From contig OZ005612.1 in assembly GCA_963930655.1 (NCBI GenBank), forward strand, positions 14,761,001-14,825,000: a stretch of 64,000 nucleotides of DNA. The letters run 5' to 3'. Origin of the DNA: Myrica gale. Its lineage: Eukaryota > Streptophyta > Magnoliopsida > Fagales > Myricaceae. Position numbers and translations under genes: made by a program. The notes under the pieces were generated by a model, which did not search any database, had not been told where the DNA came from, and saw nothing but the letters and a program-made list of their open reading frames with translations. Shown here one piece after another: positions 54,311-64,000 of this stretch. Within the stretch, counting starts at the first letter, position 1; each line of letters opens with the position of its first letter.

Positions 54311-57300
54311 ATGGAAGATTTATGGAAGAGAGCCAAGAGTTTCGCCGAGGAAGCGGCAAAGAAATCCCAGACACTGACTAACTCTGTCACCATCTCCGAC
54401 TTGGTCTCCGAGACGGCCAAGAAATCCAAGGAGCTTGCTGCCGAGGCCTCCAAAAAGGCCGATCTGATCAAAACCGCGGCGCTCAAACAGGCCGATCAGA
54501 TCCACATCAAATCCCTCTCCCTCTCCCTTCCTGACATCATTCCCGCTCAGCTCTCCTCGCTCTCCGTCTCCAATTCCTCTGCCTCCCACACGTACTCCCA
54601 GTCGGAGCTCCAAAAGTTCGGGGTCACCGACGATCTTCGTGAGTTCGTCAAGGGGCTTACTTCTAGTACATTTCAGAATTTTCCAATTCAAGGTAATTTG
54701 TGAATGCCATTTGGATTTCATACGTTTATTCTTTTTGGAATTTTTTGGGGGCTTTTAGTTTCGTAATTGTTGAGTTGCTGGAAGTGGTGGTTGGAGATGC
54801 AGAGGGAGCAGAGGCGTCGGATGTGGCTACGACGGCGACGAATGTAAGGAAAGATCTGTCGGAGTGGCAGGAGAAGCATGCCACTATGGTTCTCACTACT
54901 GTTAAGGTGAGTTCTATGTACGAGAATTGGTCGTTCTTGGCTTTCAAAAATTGATGGTTTGTCTTTTAGGTGTCCGGACATTGTACTCATGAAATCGTGT
55001 TTCTTCAGATACTTCATTGTTTCTTTCCTTTTGTTGTCCTTTCAGTCGAAGTTTTTTTTTCTCCAAATAAGTGCTGAATAATATTGAGACAGTTTTTTGT
55101 TAATTTAAACGGGTATTGACAAACCGATATTTATTGTGCTCAGGTTTATATCTTGCAAGCAGAATATACAAATCTGTTGTAATAAATTTTCTTTTTCAGG
55201 AGGTTTCCAGATTAAGATATGAATTATGCCCGCGTGTGATGAAAGAACGAAGATTTTGGAGAATATATTTCACCCTTGTGAGCAGTCATGTGGCCCCGTA
55301 AGTAGCACTTTCATTTCAGGGAAGCACCTTTGCTATAACTGATGGATTCCCACAAGATTTCACATGCTGCATTGAGCTGTAATGAGATCCCAAGAACATT
55401 AGGAAGATGTTAATGTCCTGTGGGTGATGAGATACAATGTACATTTGTGGAAGATTTTAACTTAATAAACAAATGTAGTAAATGAGATGAGAGAGAGAAT
55501 TTTTTTTCCTTTTCTTTCATTAAGAGAAGTTTTCATATTCCCTAGAAATCTCTACCAAAATTCAGTTGCGGGATTTATCATTGAGTAGTGAATAATAAAG
55601 AAACTTAGATCACCTACTAGATATTCGCATCCTGCATGATTTATATACACACTTCCATGATAATTAGAGTTTTCCTACCCTCTTGAACTTGGCATCTACT
55701 TCTTCATAATATGTACAAGACATCTTGGGAACATTTTCCATATTTGATATGATTGACGGATTGAGAATGTACCAATACGCATCCCAATTTTCAAGAGTTG
55801 ATTGACATTCAGAATTATTGACCGTATACATTACAAGTAATCCTATTTTTTGGTGGTTTTTTACCTTGTCAAATGTGTAGGTTGATATATCTCCTAGGCG
55901 AATGTATTCTGATATGGAAGCTGGTATATGTATGCCAGTATCCTTTGAGTTACACTAGTTGGCTTGTTCAATAAGCAGTATATCATTCTGAAATTAATAG
56001 AAGAGTATTCTGCACTTTTGTTTTTCTCTTCTTTTTTGGCAGAAGAGTATTCTGCACTGATACTTGTGCAATCTCACTCAGAGAAGAGAAAAAGCCTCAG
56101 AAAACCAAATAATGTGTGCTATCTCATGTAGTACCATTTTCTAGTGTGCTATTTCCAGATGATGCACATGAAAGCCGCTAGCCATTTGATCTGATTTTGC
56201 TTCATTATTGCCTGTCATGACTCAGCCATTTTTGATGTGAAGATACTTTGTTTGGATGCTTTGTGGGAAGTAATTTCTAATAATTTATTCCCTTCATAAA
56301 ATTATCATTTATGGAGTGGAAAAATGAGGAGGCACAGGTGGTTCTCTCGTTTTCTTCTGTTTCAAATTTTTCTATAAGTGTGGCTAGAACTAACATCTGT
56401 TATCTCAATGCTTACAAACTTACTTTCAGGTTTGAGAAGCAATACATAGAGGACGTTAAGCTCAAAGCAGCAGAGGACATTAAAGATGATAAAGTGAAGA
56501 CTACTTCTGTGGATACTGAGAAAGCAGAAGGGATGGAGAAGAACTCAAGGGGTAAATCTTCCAATTCATCCTCAGCTGAGCAGGACTTGGACACATTTCT
56601 TTTAGGAGATCTTGAAGACAGTGATGGGGGTCCAGGTATCTTCCCTTGTTGACATGTGGCCATGTTCAACAGTGTTGCCGCGATTTAATATTTTCCTACA
56701 TTTGTTTATGACAAGGTTTGCTACGTGCAATCTTCAGAATGCCTGTCCTTATGATCATCAAACCAATTATATTCTAGTCATAGTTTAGACTACAGCATAA
56801 TTTTGGATTCCTTCTGCCTGCACATGCCAGCACATTGGCATATCTGATGACTATCCATGGCTTGGCATTCTGCACTGCTGAATTACTAGTTTAAAATGGT
56901 TTATAGTTCCCACTTTATCATTGGTCGTTCCTTTGTTGACGGAATTGATCTTCGGATAGTGGTATTGATTGTTAAAAAAGGACTAGGGTGGTGGAATATA
57001 ATGGTCTTTGGGTCAATTTGTGTCGTATTATACATGGCGTTTAAAGAAACCTTGTGGAAATTCATAACTTCGTGGTTAATTTGTAGACCTGTGATCTGTA
57101 CTGGCAGATAACTGTTCATTGTGCTTAATAATTTCTTTAGTGCCCTTTATCTTCAGTTTCTTGATTATCTTTCATGGTCTTTCAGATGAGGGTGAGGGGA
57201 ACTTCGACGATGACTTCGACAAGATTGACGATTCAGTAAGCATTAACGATCTCATCATTCCGTTTTCTCTCATGATGTTTCAGGATCAAAATTTTCTTGT

Positions 57301-57534
57301 AGAGTGCACCTGATGCTTCACGTCTGATTTCTTTTCTCTTGCATGTTGACACCAGAAAACGAATAGTTAGAACTTAATTTGACCACAAAACTGATAAATT
57401 AAAAAAAAAACTTATTTCACAAGTAACAGTTTGTTAGCTGCTCCAAATGATTCTTTTCTTGGATATACATTGGGAAGTTATTTGAATCTTGTGGTCAATT
57501 ACAGGACGTTGAAGACGAGAAGCATATGAAATAA
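54311..57534 (+). CDS. BSD-domain protein (6 exons, intact)
   Basis: The exons are 54311-54692, 54803-54906, 55200-55297, 56430-56635, 57186-57235 and 57505-57534, all GT-AG. They join to 870 nt, an open 289-residue protein. Residues 1-75 are Lys/Ala/Glu/Ser-rich and helical (WKRAKSFAEEAAKKSQ, ELAAEASKKADLIKTA), a likely coiled coil. The BSD domain spans about 125-205: FGVTDDLREFVKGLTSSTFQ, SEWQEKHATMVLTTVKEVSR, ELCPRVMKERRFWRIYF. The conserved Phe-Trp pair is in RFWRIYF. The C-terminus is acidic (DLDTFLLGDLEDSDGGPG, FDDDFDKIDDS). BSD domains occur in TFIIH p62, synapse-associated and DOS2-like proteins. The molecular role of this plant group is not known to me. From memory the Arabidopsis neighbour of BIM2 and the oligopeptidase is At1g69030. 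Almost all of the 2 kb upstream is transposon. Confidence 0.93.
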
Positions 57535-58389
57535 TGGTAGTTGCAAAAGGTTACAACACTGCTAATTCGTGGGGAAATATGCAGTACATGCAAAGACTTG
57601 CGTCCATAACTAATATTAAGTCCTAGTTCGAGGGAGAAGATGATGAGCTACTACATTGTCTAAATGTAATATTATGATCTTGTGGGAGGTGCGCTGTCTA
57701 AATGGTTGGCAAATTTGGATTATAAGTTATCAGTGTTCATTCTTTTGTTATAGTTCTGCATAAACAGGGACAAGCTACAATTCCTATTAGGCTGTTAGTG
57801 AAAAAAAGTTGGGGATGCTGGACTTTGAATTTCCTTGTACAGACTACTTTATTAAGTTGATTCATATCTGGTTCTTTTAATGTTAGTAGTACACCTATGA
57901 GTACATGGTGAATATATTCCTGACCTATACAAACAAGTCTTATGCTCATGGAGCTAAAATGAGTTGATATGGACGCGTTTCTGTTTCCCGTTTCGAGTTC
58001 ATGTTTCATAGCCCACTAGATGTGCATTCAGGCCATTTAATGCTTCTTACGAACTCCAGGACAGAAAAGAATCTCGAAAAGTACAGCAAAAAAATCAAAA
58101 TCTGGAGAACTCGTTTCCATTAGAATTGAAATCTCTGTCATTGCTGGAAGGGCTCGGTTTTTCTAAGACGTATCATCATAGTGTACCCCTGTAATTTGCA
58201 TATAGCGTGAGCATGAAAGTAGCGAACAGAGTTTTGGCTACTTCAGTATCTGTCTGGATTTTCTCAGTGGTCCTCCCTCTTCTGGGAAACTGCGAAAATG
58301 AAATGAAAATGGTCGCGTCTAGGGCCCTCTGGGCTCTAGCATATTATCCCATTCGGCCGTTCGGTTGCTCTATAGCCTGGTATCGGTTG
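57535..58389. other. 3' region of the BSD gene and unassigned sequence
   Basis: Likely 3' UTR, then gene-free sequence. The frame at 58207-58551 runs into a retroposon and has no motif I recognise. Confidence 0.4.
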
Positions 58390-59088
58390 ATGGTTGGTTT
58401 TGGGGGTTTTTTTTTTCTTTGCAGGTGGCTTCTCTTTGGTGTTCAGCGGTTTCCGCTCCTTCCTAGTGGACACACGCCGTCTGGTGGTCTTCAGCAGGTG
58501 CCGATCTCCGCAACCAGGGTTCTCCGATGTTCCAACGCCGGCGCGTGTTGATCCACGCGCCGACCACTCTTGGAGCGCGTATGGCCTCCTTCGCCCCCTT
58601 CCCCTCTTCGCCGGACAGTTTGTGGCTGCCGCTGCCGCCCTGATTCCGGTCCCGTTTCGTCCAGCATCTCCACGGATCTTACCGTGGCCTATATTTTGTT
58701 TTCGCCCGTTTGGGCTTGTCTCATTGTTTCAGACTTGCTTTGTTTTAGTTATGTGCTTTTCTGCTGTTTGTAATTACATATGAAATTGCATGTCTAGTGT
58801 TCTAAGGGAGCCAGCCTGCTGACTATGCCGTCGTTCCTTCAGCGATTGGTTTGTTTTTTGCACGGGTTTTCCGTGTTTCTTAGGACCCTCGAGTCCTCTC
58901 GCTTCGGGCTTCAGGCCCGCTACAACTGAGGATCTTGTGTCCTCTTTTATAGTCACTTTACTGTTGGCCCATTCGCTTGCCGCTTGTAAAGCCACTTTGG
59001 GTTCTTTTCCTTATTTTTCTAACTTGTAATTTTTGTATGTGTTCTTTTTTCAATATATAAACCTAGTCGTTTTAACAAAAAAAAATCG
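58390..59088 (+). mobile_element. Probable non-LTR retroposon with A-rich 3' tail
   Basis: The block begins in a GC-rich, CpG-containing stretch (58430-58700), very unlike its AT-rich surroundings. It passes into a T-rich 3' UTR-like part and ends ...TATAAACCTAGTCGTTTTAACAAAAAAAAAT. That is the style of plant LINE/SINE 3' ends. It has no RT coding sequence and I could not find a convincing target duplication, so the type and the 5' boundary are uncertain. Confidence 0.5.
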
Positions 59089-60500
59089 AAATTTTTTCGG
59101 TCAATGCCTTCAGTTAGACTTCTTTGAGCTTGAGCCAATGACATTTTGCTTTATTACTGAGACCTTTACACTGAAATTTTAGGATCGAAATTTTGTCCGT
59201 AAATACCATGGATCAGACGTACTTTGAGACCAAACCATTACGCTTATCAATGCCTTGGGTCAGACGCATAACTTCAGGACCTGGCTACATGATACATCAC
59301 ACGCGCTTCCACTAACCCACATGGTCCGAAAGTGTTAAAATTAAGGTCTCTCTAGTTGTCCATCCAAAGATGATGCACGTGGTCCAGAACTCATGTTGCG
59401 TAGGACTTTTCAAACCAAAAGAACACTATGTACTCAAAAGAAAGCGTCTAGAAGCTCCAATAGTTCAATGGATCTATCCTTGCAACATGTGCCACACAAG
59501 TTGCTTCACCCAGAACATGAGATTCCTATGTTTGTCTTATCTGCAAGGATTCTTAAAGGAATCCATTCTTCTGTACGTTAATTTCAAGATAACATTTGTA
59601 TATTTTAGTGTTGTTCCTTGTATCCCACGAAAACTTTGAATCTCTCGTCTCTTTTGGCTAAGATTGCTTAATTGATTGAACAAAATTTTAATATATATAC
59701 TTCTATATGTATATATATTTTTGGCTAACCAACAATTGAACCTGACAGTTCACTACTCCATAATTCGACACAAGCAACATTGAATGTTATAGGAACCAAG
59801 TTTTGTGGTTGTTTCTTTCCAAATTTAACTATTCATAAAATTTGAGAAATGTGAAGCAAAAAAAATGGAACAATATTTTTCTGATGAAACCTTCCTTTTA
59901 GGAAATGTGACATTTTATTTGAAAACGTAAATTATCCGTGAATTTCGTCAACTATTTGCAATCAAATGAAAATCTCGGAGGACTCTAAATAAATGACAAA
60001 GGATCTTTGAGATATGCCCAAAGCAAACCACCATATTATGGTCGGATGCTGAGTTGGGCTCGGAGACTTAACCATTCTCAGCTCCAGACCACTTCCCATG
60101 CCAGCTTCCATGGTTTAAGCCACGTAGCTACTTATATGAGAAAAGTGATTTATTGTAAACGAATAAAAGTGTTTTAACTTTCCTCTGACAAACTTCCAGA
60201 AAGTACGGCAGAACTTGCTGAAGAAGATGTAGGAACTTGTGAAAAAGGTTGGGCATAGTAATCAATGCATATAAGCATTGCTAAGGAAAAAAAAATCAAT
60301 GCATATAAGCAAGGAAAACCCCACTTGAAAAACATTAGGGCGCAGATCATAAAAAACCAAAAAGAATAACAATTTGTGTATCAATTCTCGAAGATGTGAT
60401 ACCCGAATCCTACATGGAGTGAGAGAAGAGAATGAATGAGTGATTGATTCTATAAAGGTCAAGTCCCACATTGAGACCTTTTTATTTCTAAACAATATAA
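59089..60500. other. Gene-free AT-rich stretch
   Basis: Two copies of a GATCGAAATTTT(G/T)TC(C/G)G-like word lie at about 59086 and 59182, each followed by similar text around AATACC/AATGCC. An (AT)-rich run lies at about 59688-59724. No gene is supported. A T-run/A-run at 60289-60297 precedes a repeated AATCAATGCATATAAGCA (about 60260 and 60294). Confidence 0.4.
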
Positions 60501-60509
60501 GGACATTCT

Positions 60510-61100
60510 ATTACAATCCAGTCAACCAAAATCGCAAACAGTGATCTCTCTTGGGAGAGGAAATAACAATAGAACCACAATGCCTATTGGTGACACACCA
60601 TTTAGCAACGAAATGTGACAGAAAGTTTCCTTCTCTTGGGGTCCATCTAAAATTCCAATTCTGATTGGCCTCCAGATAATCTCTAATTGTGCTAATTTCT
60701 CCTGCTATCATCCAATCTGGAGTGGATTGCAAATCAGTTGCTTGTTTCCAAACGACCAGTGAATCACCTACAATGATCAAATCTGAGTGGGACATATCAC
60801 TCGCCAATCTGCACGCCAAGAGGGCGCAAGAGTTTCTCCTTCAAGAGGGTTGTTTCCTTGACGCCAAAAGCCCCTTGCATCAACGATTCTGCCTGAGGCA
60901 TTGCGACAAACTGCCACATAGCTCATAATGCCATCTTTTAAGGCCACATCGTAATTGATCTTAAGCTGATTTGGATTGGGCGGAAGCCAATGAACCACTT
61001 GTCGCTTCCGATTCCAGGCAGCACGATGTTCCTCAAATCTACGGGCAACATCTTGTTTCAAAGTTTCAATTACAGGGACAATATTATCATGCACAACTCT
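60510..61100 (-). mobile_element. LINE RNase H fragment
   Basis: On minus, in two frames, this is the RNase H domain found at the end of plant L1 ORF2. The first part (about 60830-61094) reads QLKINYDVALKDGIMSYVAV then CRNASGRIVDARG, with the first catalytic Asp in INYDVA. The second part (60511-60819) reads DLIIVGDSLVVWKQA (GDS motif) and TPREGNFLSHFVAKW. The frame changes once in between, near 60830. It is a 5'-truncated dead copy, lying just downstream of the end of the gene on the same strand at 61631. Confidence 0.85.
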
Positions 61101-61630
61101 GTTTCTGGTAAACCAAATAGAGTCAAGACCTTACTAGGTTGAACTTAGCTTTATAGTGATTCAAAAAGTTTTAAAAGCAACCTTGACTAGTCATTTTGAA
61201 GTTAAAGCACATATGTGGCTAATGCTTGTACTTGGGTCGTTATAGAAGCACTGGTGCCTGCTAACTCTCACAGTTCAACAAACTTTACAAAGATAGTATA
61301 ATCCCCAACGGCAGTTTATTTAGTACACTTGCTCACGAGATGGGCGTTCTCCAGAATACTAATGGAATTTGTATCGAATTTATAGATTCCAAGGTTGATA
61401 AAAGGAGTCACTGGAAGTATGCAGCCCTATAAAGGAAAAATACTTTCTATATGAGAGGTAATTTAGTTGCGGATAGTCTGAAAAATATAAAACATTGCTC
61501 GCATGCATTGAGGTCAAACTAAAAGCATGACACTAAAGCCCTACTGCACAAAGGGGCACCACGCCAAAGAGGTATCACATTTTGGTGATGTATAAGATCA
61601 TATCTAGATTTATGCATAAAAAATAAGCCT
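61101..61630. other. Unassigned sequence downstream of the minus-strand gene
   Basis: Probably includes the 3' UTR of the gene ending at 61631. A plus-strand reading around 61320-61500 (SHWKYAAL, MRGNLVADSL) looks like a worn RNase H tail of another LINE, but it is too short to be sure. Confidence 0.35.
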
Positions 61631-64000
61631 TTAAAATCTACAGCAAAGAAGGTTGTGAGTCCAATTTCTGTGCTTCCGAGATTGCCTCCGGTCAGCTTTC
61701 GCCATTCTAACAGGACTGCTATTCCATTCCGACTGTAATCTGTGGACATGATAAAACATCCAGGGTATCAGTGATGAAGCTGAGTATACAAGCATAATGA
61801 ATAATGAGAAGTACGAAGTCCACTATAAATTACATGGGGAAGGCAAAGGAACGCGTGCTGGTTGTGCTGCTGTCTGATCGAAGAGAAAGACTGCCGGAAT
61901 AAGCTATTGGCCCAGAGTAATTTATATGGCTTGATAAAGTATCAACCATAGAAAAACTCTCCTCTCTCTGACCTACTGCAGAGAAACTTTTCTCTCCCTG
62001 ACCATGTTGATGTTGCTTCGAAACTGTGGGAGCATAAGAAACGCCACTTTCAAGCTTGGATATTTTTCCAATTCCATACCATTCAACAACACCATTTTGA
62101 AGACACTCCTCTCCGCCGCCAGTGGTAGGTTTTAAAGAGTCAAAATCATAAGTGATGCTACCACTTTCCACCTTACTATTGTAAAGTATGTTATTGACCT
62201 CATTGTCTTTATTTGATTCTTCAGCTACATGAAGCATAGTAGGCCTTGTCACCACTTCATCCAGACTACCCTTGTTTGATTCTTCAGCTGGAGAAACCAT
62301 CACAGGAGTTGCTAACCTTGGATCCACGCTACCATTGCTAGATTCTTCCACTGCATGAACCCCCGTTGTCCTTGCCAATATTGAATTTTCTTGGCTATGG
62401 TTTGATTCTTCTGAAGCAGAAATCAAAGCAGCACTCGCCAAGAATGCTTTTTCCCCAGAGACCTGCATTTAAATCGTTAGAACCTACATTATATCCTCAA
62501 AGCCAACCTCTCTCCCAAGCACAAACAGGTTTTCTTTTTGGTATGACAAACCATGCTGCCATTAGTTCTAGCTCTACATTAGAAGCACAGGGACTCTCGC
62601 TGTCTAAAGGGGGCATCGACTAGTGTTAGCAGTCCTACCATGTGACTACTACCCTGAACAATTTGTATTGTCACTGATAAGGACTGAATAGTATTTTGCA
62701 ACAACTCATCATACGTACAAACAAGTTCATTAGATGGATGGAAATTACAAGAATGATTCTATGTCCTAGTAACCTGTGATTCAGCAATAAATGACTCCAG
62801 TAACCAGTGTGATGTACAGCTCAAGAAGTTTCGAAACAAATTTCCATTGAACGGGAACTTTTTCAGTAGGGTAACATGAAAATCACTGGCAAGACATTTG
62901 ATCTTATGCAACGGCGGAAAGCAAGCTATTACTACAAGTTGTTTAATATACTACCCAGAAATGTTGACTTTGAGAAACATACCTGAAAGTGCTGTTGTTC
63001 GACTTTATTGATGTCATTATATATGCCCTGGTCTAGGATTGGAAGCTTATTTCCAGGCAAACAAATCTCTTCAGAGGCATCATTTGGAATACTATTAGTG
63101 GCACCTTTCCCTGTCTGCATCAAATCCTTGGCATCACACTCATTTGGAGAATCCCTATTAGAATCTATTTCTAGTGAACACTTCAATCCGTCTTGATTGA
63201 GCATTTTGACATCTTTTTCGTTCACCACTTCTTTGTTTTGATCCTTCTCAGGAGGCAGGACTATGCACACAGTTTTCTCGTCTTTACTACTCTCAAACAG
63301 GATCTTCTTCGGGGAAGGCACTCCTTCATCAATGCAGATGTCTTTGATGACATGGTAAGTATTCTCTTTGTAGCAATCTGTCAAATCTGGCAGTTCAGAT
63401 TCCGTGACACCTTTCTCCACAACATAATCTGAGTCCTTGTCAAATGATCCTGGTTTTCTGCAAGAATGAGTAGGTGATGCGACAAAATCTCTGAACTCAT
63501 CTTTGTCTTCAGCTTTAAAATCATCCGTGCTCATAGAACAATCAAATTTTATAGCAGCCCAGCCATCCCCATCATTTATCGCATCAGGTAATTGCATTGC
63601 ATTTGTCTCAGTGCCCTCCAACTCACACAAGAGATTTTTCTGATTTTCCTTCACGATCAGTTTCGGCGACTTCTTAGCAGTGTTTAAGGCAATGTCATTG
63701 TGCTCAAAAGGTTTAGAATCAGGCTCATGGCCAAGAGCTGAATGGAAAAATACTGGTTCACTATCTGCAAGTTGAATAACATTTGGAATGCCAGTGAAAA
63801 TGAGACCCACAAGATGCATCATTCAAGTTCTATATCATGCTTGGGAACTCAAGGACAAAAAACATGAATTCCAAATCAGCAGTTTGCAAGTCTAGATGAT
63901 ACATTACACACTTAAAAGAGGTTTCAACTTAGAAAAAAGGAAGCACACAAGTGTCTTAGCCTAACAGACAATCTACATGTAGGAATTTGATAATCTAGCC
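61631..64000 (-). CDS. Unnamed plant protein, 3' exons (gene continues past window)
   Basis: Minus-strand exons at 62983-63764, 61834-62462 and 61631-61739 (stop 61631-61633) join in phase and give the last ~505 residues. An earlier exon must lie beyond 64000 or above 63764, because 63764 is preceded by an AG acceptor. The protein is acidic, Ser/Glu/Lys-rich and mostly disordered. In the second exon an EES(N/S) motif recurs four times at about 20-25-residue spacing. The C-terminus is strongly structured in wording: HINYSGPIAYSGSLSLRSDS, then SSTTSTRSFAFPILQSEWNS, SPVRMAKADRR and a final LLCCRF. I recall this tail from plant proteins sometimes labelled 18S pre-ribosomal assembly gar2-like, but that label is weak and no function follows from it. 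The gene converges with the BSD gene. No frame breaks were seen. Confidence 0.8.

Overview
This window is nuclear DNA of a eudicot plant. The evidence is spliced genes with GT-AG introns, plant-type transposable elements nested in one another, and a block of four plant genes. I could not determine the species. From memory, BIM2, a prolyl oligopeptidase-family gene and a BSD-domain gene are also consecutive in Arabidopsis (At1g69010, At1g69020, At1g69030). The same order here suggests an ancestral block spread over about 50 kb by mobile elements.

Host genes. A small unknown gene may lie at 5.5 kb (+). An intact seven-exon BIM2-like bHLH gene is at 8.1-12.7 kb (+). A wrecked prolyl-oligopeptidase gene lies at 20.0-25.4 kb: four exons on +, a Ty3/gypsy element in one of them, an earlier exon inverted on -, and no catalytic domain. 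An intact six-exon BSD-domain gene is at 54.3-57.5 kb (+). The 3' part of an unnamed plant gene with a conserved C-terminal motif runs from 61.6 kb past the window end (-). The last two converge.

Mobile DNA. 0-7.7 kb holds LINE and hAT transposase fragments, an 812-bp non-autonomous hAT element with 8-bp target duplication, an endogenous pararetrovirus fragment and MITEs. 13.7-16.8 kb is a hAT element carrying a collapsed gypsy LTR element. 17.9-19.6 kb is a dead LINE. 21.0-24.9 kb is a gypsy element that itself holds a solo LTR. A tRNA-derived SINE sits at 25.5 kb and a short copia-like LTR element at 28.9-30.7 kb. 30.8-39.5 kb is a nearly complete CACTA element with both transposon genes and a captured three-exon fragment of a chloroplast S1-domain gene. 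43.4-45.7 kb is a Pack-MULE with a receptor-kinase fragment and an R2R3-MYB exon. 46.4-54.0 kb is a full-length MULE (186-bp TIRs, 9-bp target duplication) with a MuDR-type transposase and a GRF zinc-finger gene, plus a nested solo LTR. It is inserted in a MITE just upstream of the BSD gene.

The genes form no operon or pathway. The main story is genome dynamics: a small conserved gene block, one member destroyed in several steps, and at least two DNA transposons carrying pieces of other host genes. I saw no CRISPR array, rRNA gene or functional tRNA gene.
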